NCBI RefSeq assembly: GCF_015353075.1
Contig: NZ_CP064188.1
Coordinates: 434,001 to 498,000 of the forward strand
Origin: Rhizobium sp. 007
GTDB taxonomy: Bacteria > Pseudomonadota > Alphaproteobacteria > Rhizobiales > Rhizobiaceae
Direction of reading: 5' to 3'
DNA: 64,000 nt
The notes beneath the pieces are model-generated. The model was not told where the DNA came from, ran no database searches, and worked only from the letters and a program-made list of their open reading frames with translations. Both the position numbers and the translations under genes were made by a program. Every line of letters starts with the position of its first letter. The first letter of the stretch is position 1. Positions 44,779-53,186 of the stretch are shown one piece after another.

Positions 44779-45549
44779 ATGTTCTTCGAGAAATTCCGGA
44801 TGGATGGCCAAACCGCTGTGGTGACCGGCGGCGGACGCGGTATTGGCCTTGCCTGCGCCGAAGCGCTTGCCGAGGCAGGCGCCCGAATCGTCATCATCGA
44901 TCGCGACGAAGCGCTCGCCGAATCGGGCCGGCAGGCCTTGGCTGGCAAGAGTGTCGAAGCCGATGCGCTGGTCCTCGATGTCACTCATTCCGCAGCCGTC
45001 GACAAAGCCGCTGCGGATATCTTCGCAAAGCACGGTCGCATCGACGCGCTGGTCGCCAACGCAGGCATTGCCCGGACCGGTACGGCCGCAGAGGATACGC
45101 CGGACGAACTCTGGCTCAATGTCAACGATGTGAACTACAACGGCGTCTTCTGGTGCAATCGCGCCTTCGGCCGCTACATGCTGAAGGCCGGCCGTGGTGC
45201 AATCGTCAATATCGGTTCGATGTCCGGCTATATCGTCAACCGTCCACAGCTGCAGACTTATTACAACGCTTCAAAGGCCGCCGTCCACCATCTGACCGCC
45301 TCACTCGCCGTGGAATGGGCCGACCGTGGCGTTCGCGTCAACGCCGTCGCACCAACCTATATCGAAACCGAAATGACGAAGACTGTGGTCGACAAGAAGA
45401 TGATGGACATCTGGATCCGTGACACGCCGATGGGCCGCATGGGCCAGCCCCATGAGATTGCGTCGGTGGTGCATTTTCTCGCCTGCGACGCATCGAGCCT
45501 GATCACTGGCGCGACCGTCAAGGCTGACGGCGGCTTCACTTGCTGGTAG
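44779..45549 (+). CDS. SDR family polyol dehydrogenase (galactitol dehydrogenase-like)
   Basis: 256 aa. NAD motif TGGGRGIGLACAEALA, NAG motif VANAGIART and active site IGSMSGYIV plus YYNASKAAVHH (Tyr and Lys intact). The length and the pattern match the galactitol/arabinitol-type dehydrogenase subgroup. It is one of four dehydrogenase genes of this operon and probably oxidises a secondary hydroxyl of the imported polyol. The substrate is inferred. Confidence 0.88.
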   Translation: MFFEKFRMDGQTAVVTGGGRGIGLACAEALAEAGARIVIIDRDEALAESGRQALAGKSVEADALVLDVTHSAAVDKAAADIFAKHGRIDALVANAGIARTGTAAEDTPDELWLNVNDVNYNGVFWCNRAFGRYMLKAGRGAIVNIGSMSGYIVNRPQLQTYYNASKAAVHHLTASLAVEWADRGVRVNAVAPTYIETEMTKTVVDKKMMDIWIRDTPMGRMGQPHEIASVVHFLACDASSLITGATVKADGGFTCW

Positions 45550-45561
45550 GAGGTATTGGCG

Positions 45562-46287
45562 ATGGATTTTTCAAACAGGCATGTGGTGGTGACCGGCGCC
45601 GGCAAGGGCATCGGCCGGGCGACTGCCGTCATGCTGGCCCAGCGTGGGGCCAAGGTGACCGCGCTATCGCGCTCGGCGGCCGATCTTGAGGAACTGAAGA
45701 ATGAAATCGGATGTATCCCAATCGCGGTCGATCTTGCCGATCCGGACGCGACGCGCGCTGCAGCCCTTGAGGCCCTTCCGGCCGATTTTCTGATTAATTG
45801 TGCGGGCACGACCGAGCTTGAGTCCTTTCTCGATCTCAAGGTCGAGAACTTCGATCTGCTCTATGCCGTCAATACGAGGGCACCGATGATCATTTCCCAG
45901 GAATACGCCCGCGACATGGTGAAGAACAGCCGGAAAGGCGCAATCGTCAACGTATCGAGCGTCGCCGCCTTTGTCGGTATTCCCGATCACGCGGCCTATT
46001 GCGCTTCCAAGTCCGCTCTCGACGGGCTGACCCGGGTAATGGCTAAGGAACTTGCGCCGAAGGGCATCCGCGTCAACGGCGTGCATCCCACCGTGACGCT
46101 CACCCCCATGGCTATCAAGGCCTGGAGCGATCCAAAAAAGGCAGCCGGCATGCTCAATCGCATTCCGGTCGGCCGTTTCGCCGAACCCGAAGACATTGCC
46201 GAGGTCATTCTTTTCCTGCTCTCTGACGAGGCAGCAATGGTCAACGGCCTGTCGATGCCTGTGGATGGTGGTTACATGATCGCCTGA
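45562..46287 (+). CDS. SDR family oxidoreductase (L-xylulose reductase-like)
   Basis: 241 aa from the ATG at 45562, with AGGAGG 8 nt upstream. It reads MDFSNRHVVVTGAGKGIGRA, with NCAG motif LINCAGTTE and active site VSSVAAFVG with YCASKSALDG. The short N-terminal form and pattern match DCXR-like L-xylulose reductases, which interconvert ketoses and polyols. It lies 12 bp after the previous SDR gene. Confidence 0.87.
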   Translation: MDFSNRHVVVTGAGKGIGRATAVMLAQRGAKVTALSRSAADLEELKNEIGCIPIAVDLADPDATRAAALEALPADFLINCAGTTELESFLDLKVENFDLLYAVNTRAPMIISQEYARDMVKNSRKGAIVNVSSVAAFVGIPDHAAYCASKSALDGLTRVMAKELAPKGIRVNGVHPTVTLTPMAIKAWSDPKKAAGMLNRIPVGRFAEPEDIAEVILFLLSDEAAMVNGLSMPVDGGYMIA

Positions 46288-46367
46288 CGGTTTTGCGAGG
46301 CAGATGCCTCAAATTGTGAACCTTCCCGCCGCCGGTCTGGCGGCCTCAGATTTTCAAGGATCAGCGC

Positions 46368-47351
46368 ATGACACGCTTTGACGCAAAAATCGCCAAGATC
46401 AGGGCCGGCAACTACAAGCGAACGGATTTCATCATCGCGGACGCGAAGGATGGCGACATGGGGCCGAGCATTCCATCCTGCGGCCCGAAGCTCGAGAAGG
46501 ACTGCTCCTACACGCGCTACCGGACGCGGGCGGAATTCCTCGACCAGATCAAGGCCGTGATCACCCAGGACATCGTCGATATCATGCTGACCTCCGCCTC
46601 CAATCTCGAATTGCTGACGGAAAGCGGCGCTTACGCAGGCAGCAATGTAAAACCCGCCATTCGCGCCAATGATGCGACGGATATCTGGGTGGGACGCGGC
46701 GCGACCTATGCCTCTCAGCCGTCACGGCCCTATCGCACTGCTTCTCTGTCGGTCAACCGGCGCCATACAGATCTCGGCCTCTATTCGATCACCTTCAACA
46801 ACGATCTCGACGCGGACTACAATTCGCTGCTCGCCTTCCTGGATTTCGTAGAGGACGCGCACGACCACGGCTTCAACTATTTCCTGGAAGTCTTCAATCC
46901 GAACGTCGACACCGGTATTTCGCCTGACCTCCAACCACATTTCGTAAATGATTGCATATGCCGGGCGCTGGCCGGGCTGACACGTGCGCAGCGGCCGCAA
47001 TTCCTGAAGATTCCGTTCAATGGCCCGAAGGCGCTGGAGGAGCTCACGTCCTACGACCCGAGCCTGATCGTCGGCGTGCTAGGCGGCGGGGCGGGTACTG
47101 CGCGCGACACGTTCGAACTCATTCACCAGGCGGAGAAATACGGCGCCCGCGTGGCGCTTTTCGGTCGCAAGATCAATCTCGCCGAAGACCCGCTCGCCAT
47201 GGTGAAATTCATGCGTGCCGTAGCAGATGGTGATCTCAGACCAGAGGAGGCGGTCAGGGCCTATCACGGCGCACTGCAGGCAGGCGGTCAGCAGCCGATG
47301 CGGACACTCTCCGACGACACGGTCATCACCGAAAAGGTTTTGATGAATTGA
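46368..47351 (+). CDS. Aldolase-like beta-barrel protein (DeoC/LacD superfamily type)
   Basis: 327 aa. The pattern is that of a TIM barrel with a probable active-site Lys in QFLKIPFNGPKALEEL and a C-terminal phosphate-type loop GVLGGGAGTARDTFELI; other markers are DIVDIMLTSASNLELL and FLEVFNPNVDTG. I recognise it as an aldolase-like protein found in rhizobial polyol operons but not by an established name. Next to a PfkB kinase it probably cleaves a ketose phosphate. The reaction is unproven. Confidence 0.7.
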   Translation: MTRFDAKIAKIRAGNYKRTDFIIADAKDGDMGPSIPSCGPKLEKDCSYTRYRTRAEFLDQIKAVITQDIVDIMLTSASNLELLTESGAYAGSNVKPAIRANDATDIWVGRGATYASQPSRPYRTASLSVNRRHTDLGLYSITFNNDLDADYNSLLAFLDFVEDAHDHGFNYFLEVFNPNVDTGISPDLQPHFVNDCICRALAGLTRAQRPQFLKIPFNGPKALEELTSYDPSLIVGVLGGGAGTARDTFELIHQAEKYGARVALFGRKINLAEDPLAMVKFMRAVADGDLRPEEAVRAYHGALQAGGQQPMRTLSDDTVITEKVLMN

Positions 47352-47371
47352 CACCGCCAAGGGAGGAGAGC

Positions 47372-48388
47372 ATGGCCGGAACGAGCAGGCGCGGTTTCAT
47401 CGCCGGCGGGACCTGGTGCCTCGACCGAAATCGCAGGATAGACGCATGGCCAAGGGAAGACAGCGTCGGTATCGCCTGGGGGCTCGAGGAACGCGGCGGC
47501 GGCCCGGCCTGCAATCTTGCCATCGACATCAAGAGGCTCGACCCGGCAATCCCGGTCGAAACCATTGGATTGGTGGGCAACGACGAGGCCGGCCGAAAGC
47601 TCATCGCCGAAGCCGAGCGAGCTGGTCTCGACCGTCGGCAGATGCATGTCAGCGACCAGGCGAGCACCCATACGACCGAGGCCTTCATCTCGCAGGCAAG
47701 TGGACTGCGCACACATATTTCCGAGATCGGCGTTTCGGCGCTGCTTTCGCCGGATCATTTCGATTTTTCTGGAACCACCGCGCGCTTCTTGCATCTCGGA
47801 CTTCCCGGCATACATCCCACGATGGATGCGCCCTGGGGCGACAATGCCAACGGCTGGGTGACAGTGCTCAAAGCCGCTCGCGCCGCTCGTCTTGAGACCA
47901 ATCTCGAACTTTGCACGGTCACGCCGGAACGCCTGCGCGGCCTGATCCTGCCCTGCCTACCGCATCTCGATACGCTCATTGTCAACGACAAAGAGATCGG
48001 GGCGCTTGCAGAGATGGAAACCACTCGGGACGGCAGGACTGACGTTGATGCGTGCGCGGCGGCCTCGGCCGTCATTCTCAAGCAGGGCGCGATGCGGCTT
48101 ATCACCGTCCACTTTCCCGAAGGCGCGATCACCGTCACGCGGTCAGGAGAGAAGATCTTCGTGCCCTCCGTCAAGATACCTCGCAATGCGATTGTCGGAC
48201 CGAACGGTGCGGGCGATGCCTTCGCGGCAGGCTTCATGTACGGCCTGCACGAAGACTGGGCAATCAAGGACTGTCTTTGGCTCGGCCATGCGGCGGCCGC
48301 CTGTTCGCTGCGGAGCGCGGGCACGACTGACGGTGTCGTTGAGTGGAAGCAATGCCTCGAAACGGCAAGCCAGTGGGGAAGCCATTGA
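47372..48388 (+). CDS. PfkB family carbohydrate kinase
   Basis: 338 aa from the ATG at 47372, with GGGAGGAG upstream; the frame also allows a TTG at 47348. The catalytic PfkB signature is VGPNGAGDAFAAGFMYGLHE, and a Gly-rich sugar-site region reads ERGGGPACNLAIDI. It probably phosphorylates the ketose made by the dehydrogenases, ahead of the aldolase-like enzyme encoded just before it. It starts 20 bp after that gene. Confidence 0.9.
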   Translation: MAGTSRRGFIAGGTWCLDRNRRIDAWPREDSVGIAWGLEERGGGPACNLAIDIKRLDPAIPVETIGLVGNDEAGRKLIAEAERAGLDRRQMHVSDQASTHTTEAFISQASGLRTHISEIGVSALLSPDHFDFSGTTARFLHLGLPGIHPTMDAPWGDNANGWVTVLKAARAARLETNLELCTVTPERLRGLILPCLPHLDTLIVNDKEIGALAEMETTRDGRTDVDACAAASAVILKQGAMRLITVHFPEGAITVTRSGEKIFVPSVKIPRNAIVGPNGAGDAFAAGFMYGLHEDWAIKDCLWLGHAAAACSLRSAGTTDGVVEWKQCLETASQWGSH

Positions 48389-48441
48389 GTGAGGTGGCCG
48401 CTGGATTTGCAGAATGTGATCTGACGCAGAAGGAGACGAGC

Positions 48442-49170
48442 ATGGTCAAGCAATTGGAAGGTATGGTGGCGGCAGTTACGGGTGCGGCCTCCGGCATCGG
48501 ACTGGCGAGCACGAGGGCGATGGTCGCGGAGGGCGCGCGCGTGGTGCTCGTCGATCGCGACCAGAAGGCTCTGGACGCAGTTTGCGACGAGCTCGGTAAT
48601 GTCGTAATCCCCCTGGTGATCGATCTTCTCGATCCCGCCAGTTGCGCGAGCCTGATGCCGTCTATCGAGAAACTGACCGGCCAGCTCGATATTTTTCACG
48701 CCAATGCAGGCACCTACATCGGGGGTGACCTGATCGAGGCCGACACCGCCGTTATTGACCGAATGCTCAACCTCAACGTCAACGCAGTCATGAAGAACGT
48801 CCATGATGTTCTGCCGCACATGATCGCGCGCGGCTCGGGAGACATTATCGTCACAAGTTCAGTGGCGGGGCATTATCCCGTTCCATGGGAGCCCGTCTAT
48901 TCGGCTTCGAAATGGGCCATGACCTGCTTCGTTCAGACCGTGCGGCGCCAGGTCAACAAGAAGGGCATCCGCGTGGGCTCGGTTTCGCCCGGACCGGTGA
49001 TCAGCGCGCTGCTTGCCGACTGGCCAGAAGAAAATCTCCAAAAGGCGAAGGAATCCGGAAGCCTCATCGAACCGTCGGAGGTGGCCGATGCCATCATCTT
49101 CATGCTGACCAGGCCGCGAAATGTCACAATTCGCGATGTCGTTGTGCTGCCGACGAATTTTGATATCTGA
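48442..49170 (+). CDS. rbtD: Ribitol 2-dehydrogenase-like SDR
   Basis: 242 aa from the ATG at 48442, with AAGGAGACGAGC upstream. It shows a close pattern match to enterobacterial ribitol dehydrogenase throughout: VTGAASGIGLASTRAM, LDIFHANAGTYIGG, WEPVYSASKWAM, GPVISALLADWPEE and a terminal TRPRNVTIRDVVVLP. Such enzymes oxidise ribitol to D-ribulose with NAD. It is the last gene of the operon, so the island may use ribitol or a related pentitol/hexitol. Confidence 0.85.
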   Translation: MVKQLEGMVAAVTGAASGIGLASTRAMVAEGARVVLVDRDQKALDAVCDELGNVVIPLVIDLLDPASCASLMPSIEKLTGQLDIFHANAGTYIGGDLIEADTAVIDRMLNLNVNAVMKNVHDVLPHMIARGSGDIIVTSSVAGHYPVPWEPVYSASKWAMTCFVQTVRRQVNKKGIRVGSVSPGPVISALLADWPEENLQKAKESGSLIEPSEVADAIIFMLTRPRNVTIRDVVVLPTNFDI

Positions 49171-49547
49171 CTGCGCAGTCGATCTTTGGCCAGATAGTTC
49201 GCGCGATGATACCAGGCAGGATGCTGAAGCTCGAACCGGGACCGGGGTTGATTTCCAATCTCATCCAGGGCTTTCGAATGTTGCTGGCGATGATGCGCGC
49301 TACGGCGGATATGCGCCAGTGCATCGCTCAACGGATCGAACACGTCGTTGAAGCGTCGCACGCGGCGGGCGCTGAGGAGGAGACCGGCGTCGGCAATGCC
49401 GTCGCCTGACGTCCGTTCAGGTCTCTGTCAGGTTCTTCAGCCACCTAGGCGCTACCCACTCTGGAGCGCCCATGCCTGAAATCCTTAGCCCGGAAGTTCC
49501 AATCTTTTGCGCCGCGCCGGGACATCGAGCGCGTTGGATGCATTAGG
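49171..49547. other. Intergenic stretch without a recognised gene
   Basis: About 375 bp. A 67-codon frame at 49206-49409 starts with ATG but lacks a ribosome-binding site and any domain. No terminator was recognised at the end of the polyol operon. Confidence 0.45.
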
Positions 49548-51188
49548 ATGAACAAAGTCTTGCATTGCTATCGGCCCACGGTCGGAAGCGTGACAATTTG
49601 CGCTGTCACGACCCTGTATCTGCTTCTTGTCACGAACTGGACATTCTGGACCAAGGCGTTCGGTTATTTGGCAAAGGATCACTTTGCCTTCATTCTTTTT
49701 GCCGTCGGCATCTCGGCGATGAGCATGGCCATAATCACGGCCTTTTCTGCGAAATATGTAACCAGGATATTTTTGATCTTCTTTATCCTAACCGCGTCTG
49801 CGGCGTCCTGGTTCACCGATCAGTTCGGTGTGGTCGTTGATCGCGAGATGATCCGAAACGCCGCCGTCTCAACGGGTGCTGAAGCGGGGCACCTCTTAAC
49901 CTTGCGCTTCGCCACCCATCTCCTTATGACCGGAATCCTACCATCGCTGGTCGTTGTCTGGGTAAGGGTCGCGCATCGGCCATTCTTGGCGAAACTGGCG
50001 CACAACAGCGCAATAATCGTCGGATGCATCGGGATCTTAGCTCTGGCGGCGGCCTGCGACTATCGAACCTTTGCCGGGGTCGGCCGGGCGCACCGGGACA
50101 TCCTCGATCCACTCAATCCCTTCTTTCCGATATCGAGCGCCGTTCGGTTCATAATAGACGCGACCCAGAATGCCGAGGTTACCGCGCACCCACTGGGAGT
50201 GGACGCACATCGCACCGGGTTGAGGCCAAAGCCGCGAGTGACGGTCATCGTTGCAGGAGAAACCGCTCGGGCAGACGATTTTTCGCTAGGCGGATATGGC
50301 AGGGATACGAACCCGGAGCTCCGCGAGCGCGGCGTCGTCTACTTTCCAAACACGACGAGCTGCGGCACGTCCACGGCCGTCTCGATACCCTGCATGTTTT
50401 CGGTCTATCCACGCCGCGCCTACACACATCGCAAGGGCCTTGAGACAGAGAACGTGCTCGATGTCCTAACCCATGCAAACGTATCAGTGTCGTGGTTTGA
50501 CAATGATACCGGCAGTTATCACGTGACCGACCGCGTCGTTTACCAATTCCTCCCGAGTTCTGCCGACCCCAGGTTTTGCAAGGACGGCGAATGCCTGGAC
50601 GCCATTCTTCTCGATCGCATGGATTCGTGGCTTAGCACCGTCAAGGGCGATAGTGTTTTGATCCTGCATCAGCTAGGAAGCCACGGCCCGGCCTATTTCT
50701 CGAGATATCCAAACGATTTCAGGCACTTTTTACCAGATTGCCGGGCAAATGACTTCGGCGCTTGCTCAGCGCAGGAAATCAAGAACGCCTATGATAATAC
50801 GATCCTCTATACCGATCACATCGTGTCGCAGGTGATCGATAGACTGAAGGCGCGCTCCTCCACGATTGCCGGATCGGTCATCTACCTTTCAGATCACGGC
50901 GAATCGCTTGGCGAGCACGGCCTTTATTTGCATGGCGCGCCATATGTGTTCGCGCCGTCGCAGCAAACCCATGTCCCATTCCTCGTTTGGATCGCGGATG
51001 ACCTGCAGCGCTCGGGTGGGTTTGACATGGGATGCCTGGATCGGAATGCAGCGCTCCCCAACTCCCATGACAACTTGTTTCACAGTGTTCTCGGTCTCAT
51101 GGACGTGTCGACAAAGGTTTATGATCCCGCACTCGACATATTCGCGAAATGTCGTCGACCAGGCACCAACCTCGCTGATGCAAGGTAG
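49548..51188 (+). CDS. EptA-like phosphoethanolamine transferase
   Basis: 546 aa. The first about 190 residues hold five membrane helices (SVTICAVTTLYLLLVTNWTF first); the rest is a periplasmic sulfatase-fold domain. Catalytic motifs: VIVAGETARADDFSLGGYGR, the nucleophile Thr region SCGTSTAVSIPCMFSVYP, LHQLGSHGPAYFSRYP, and the zinc site YLSDHGESLGEHGLYLHG. Such enzymes move phosphoethanolamine from phosphatidylethanolamine to lipid A or other envelope glycans. Which acceptor this one uses is not visible. No regulator is adjacent. Confidence 0.93.
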   Translation: MNKVLHCYRPTVGSVTICAVTTLYLLLVTNWTFWTKAFGYLAKDHFAFILFAVGISAMSMAIITAFSAKYVTRIFLIFFILTASAASWFTDQFGVVVDREMIRNAAVSTGAEAGHLLTLRFATHLLMTGILPSLVVVWVRVAHRPFLAKLAHNSAIIVGCIGILALAAACDYRTFAGVGRAHRDILDPLNPFFPISSAVRFIIDATQNAEVTAHPLGVDAHRTGLRPKPRVTVIVAGETARADDFSLGGYGRDTNPELRERGVVYFPNTTSCGTSTAVSIPCMFSVYPRRAYTHRKGLETENVLDVLTHANVSVSWFDNDTGSYHVTDRVVYQFLPSSADPRFCKDGECLDAILLDRMDSWLSTVKGDSVLILHQLGSHGPAYFSRYPNDFRHFLPDCRANDFGACSAQEIKNAYDNTILYTDHIVSQVIDRLKARSSTIAGSVIYLSDHGESLGEHGLYLHGAPYVFAPSQQTHVPFLVWIADDLQRSGGFDMGCLDRNAALPNSHDNLFHSVLGLMDVSTKVYDPALDIFAKCRRPGTNLADAR

Positions 51189-51662
51189 GTTTCCATGGCC
51201 GGGTAAGAGGGAGATCCGGATCTAGCGCGTAGCGTAACGGTTCGGAGCTCGTGATCATTTGGCAGAACCGCAATGCGGCAAGGGCTCGCCTCAAGTCGTG
51301 GAGGAAGACGAGCCCTTGTCCAGTTGGGTGTGCCTGGAGAGGGAGGGACCATCTCCCGTAGCACTTAGATCACGCGACTCGCGTAAGGGAGGAGAACGCG
51401 CCACGTCATCCACTGCAGCAAACATTGAGGAGGATGAAAAGTTCCATCCTTTCCAGTGAGCCGTTAAAATGGCAGCATCATCGCTCATTGGACCGCAGGC
51501 GTTACACCCTGCCGTTTGCCGTAAAGCCGTCACGAATAATTCGATTTCGTCCTGCGTCAGGAGAACGGGCATGCTTTCGGACGGAACGGCGACGACATCG
51601 TCTGGCTCGGTCCGAAAGCTCTTCGATCTGTCCGCGAGCGAACCGGCGGTCGCCAGCAAGTG
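51189..51662. other. Non-coding stretch with stem-loop copy 3
   Basis: About 470 bp. GGGCTCG (51282-51288) and CGAGCCC (51308-51314) form the third copy of the hairpin seen at 23786 and 29792, again followed by TTG. The minus-strand frame over 51291-51659 has no recognisable domain. Probably degenerate DNA. Confidence 0.45.
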
Positions 51663-51902
51663 CTAGTGAGCTTTGGTAGATGTCGTGGAGCGCTCCATGG
51701 ATTTCGGTCCATCGTAAAGAGCGATTAAGAGGGCTGTCAGATCTTCGACGGAACCATGACCCTGGTTGAAGAGATCAATCACCGAACTGCACAGCAAGGC
51801 AGAGCATCTCGGCTCTGGTGCCAAGCCAAAGTGTCTGTACCATGCTTGGACCGCGCCCGACATCAAGCGCAGGTCACTTTCCTTGAATGATACCCCCAGC
51901 AC
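51663..51902 (-). CDS. Small hypothetical protein (79 aa)
   Basis: 79 aa from the GTG at 51902, with GGGGGCGG a few bases upstream. It is soluble and helical (FKESDLRLMSGAVQAWYRHF, CSSVIDLFNQGHGSVEDLTA, LLIALYDGPKS). Proteins of this pattern (helix-helix, short, no known domain) recur in rhizobia and are of unknown function; this is from memory. The 24-bp repeat copy lies 52-75 bp upstream of its start in the same orientation as copy 1. Confidence 0.5.
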   Translation of the reverse strand: MLGVSFKESDLRLMSGAVQAWYRHFGLAPEPRCSALLCSSVIDLFNQGHGSVEDLTALLIALYDGPKSMERSTTSTKAH

Positions 51903-51953
51903 TTAAACCGCCCCCGGTCATTTCCGCCCAAGGCAATTTAGCCGCGATTGAAA

Positions 51954-51977
51954 TGCCGTCAACTTGGACTAAGGTCC
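51954..51977 (-). repeat. 24-bp repeat, copy 2
   Basis: Exact inverted copy of the sequence at 23507-23530. On the minus strand it precedes the 79-aa gene at 51663-51902 and could be part of its promoter or 5' leader. Confidence 0.7.
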
Positions 51978-52157
51978 GAACGCCTGGGAACCTGTCGAGC
52001 GACAGCTCCAGGAGGGCGTGACGTGTGGCCCCGGCATGTTCATCTGACAACGAGCCTTGCCGCATACGATAGGAGCCAGACCTCGACAGCTTCCGACCCA
52101 GGTGCATCCACGGATGTGCTATAATTCTGTCGTCGAACCATGGCTGATGAGGGCAGC

Positions 52158-52550
52158 ATGAGCAGAACGAGCGATCCCAATCTCTGGAACCGCCTTGAAA
52201 CTTACAGCCTCGATCAACCCGGCGTCAGCATGCCCAAAGACGCCCGGCGATCTCGCCGCAGCAGTTGGTGGCGATCCCTGAGCGTCACCAGGAACCATCT
52301 CGGTATCATTGGCTGCCTTGCCATTCTGGTGCTGTTTGCGGGATGGAGTTTTGAAGGAAGCTTTTCTTCGGTGGCGCCCGTGCTCGCCGGCATCGCCGGC
52401 TACTTTGCTCTCACGATGTTGCTTCCCGTCCGCCGGCCTCGAAGGGACAGGCAAAACGCAAGCGGGTGTGGTGGAGGCGGAAGCGGAGGATCATCTTCCG
52501 GGGACGGTGACTGCGGATGTAGTGGAGGTGGATGTGGAGGGGGTGACTGA
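52158..52550 (+). CDS. Membrane protein with a Gly/Cys-rich tail (130 aa)
   Basis: 130 aa from the ATG at 52158, with GAGGG upstream; an ATG at 52140 is possible but has no such site. Residues about 5-45 are soluble and basic (DPNLWNRLETYSLDQPGVSM). Two membrane helices follow (HLGIIGCLAILVLFAGWSF and VAPVLAGIAGYFALTMLLPV). The C-terminal 27 residues consist almost only of Gly, Ser and Cys (ASGCGGGGSGGSSSGDGDCG and on), with four Cys. Such tails occur in TIGR04222-type proteins and may bind metal. I do not know the function. Confidence 0.65.
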   Translation: MSRTSDPNLWNRLETYSLDQPGVSMPKDARRSRRSSWWRSLSVTRNHLGIIGCLAILVLFAGWSFEGSFSSVAPVLAGIAGYFALTMLLPVRRPRRDRQNASGCGGGGSGGSSSGDGDCGCSGGGCGGGD

Positions 52551-52652
52551 GCCGACGATGTTGATTGCCGGCCGCCATGGCGAAGCCTCAAACGGAGTTT
52601 GCATGATGCTGGTACGCCATGCCTTCCTTTGGTATTCCTGACAAACCTGCGC

Positions 52653-53186
52653 TCAGCCAAACTCTGCGCTCATGCGCGCGAGGTCGTCCCACAGGCTTTC
52701 GGCAAATCCTCGCAGGACGATAATCTCGAATGTGTCGGCATCGACACAGGTGATATGGGCCGCGATATGGCCGACCAACGTCGTTGCGGATTGTCCGACG
52801 GGGAATGAGCCGGGCGCAAGATCGACCGCCGTGCCTTTCGAAAGGACGCGCCTGGCCAACTTGCCGCTGATCCGGATGCGCACGCGTCCATGGCTCTGGT
52901 CGACGCCGGTTGCGCGCGGTCCGAGCCCGTCGAACAGATCCTTCATATCCTGATATGCCATCGGTTCTTCGCCAACGATGAACCACTGTCCGGGCGAAAC
53001 AGAACGGACGGCGAGGGCGGCCCCTTTGGCGAGGCCGTCGAGGAAGGACGCGATATCGCGTTCGCCGGGCTGGGCCAGCACATGAATGATGACGCCTTCG
53101 GGAAGCGGAGAGAGGCTGACGGCAGTAGAAGAGATCACCGGTTTGGCGCCGAGCGCCGGGCGAAGGGTCGGGCGGAAATCAGACAT
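52653..53186 (-). CDS. soxG: Sarcosine oxidase gamma subunit-like (SoxG / MgdD)
   Basis: 177 aa from the ATG at 53186 (MSDFRPTLRPALGAK), which overlaps the SoxA-like gene by 8 bp; the longer frame upstream is antisense-type shadow. It matches the SoxG family (SPGQWFIVGEE, DQSHGRVRIRISG, APGSFPVGQSATTLVGHIAA). It is the smallest folate-side subunit of the four-subunit oxidase. In the N-methylglutamate pathway the equivalent is MgdD. Last gene of the operon. Confidence 0.87.
   Translation of the reverse strand: MSDFRPTLRPALGAKPVISSTAVSLSPLPEGVIIHVLAQPGERDIASFLDGLAKGAALAVRSVSPGQWFIVGEEPMAYQDMKDLFDGLGPRATGVDQSHGRVRIRISGKLARRVLSKGTAVDLAPGSFPVGQSATTLVGHIAAHITCVDADTFEIIVLRGFAESLWDDLARMSAEFG

Noticed and set aside
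49206..49409. 67-aa frame after the rbtD-like gene
   Set aside because: No ribosome-binding site and no similarity that I recognise.
51291..51659. 122-aa minus-strand frame
   Set aside because: It runs through the third stem-loop copy and has no recognisable domain.
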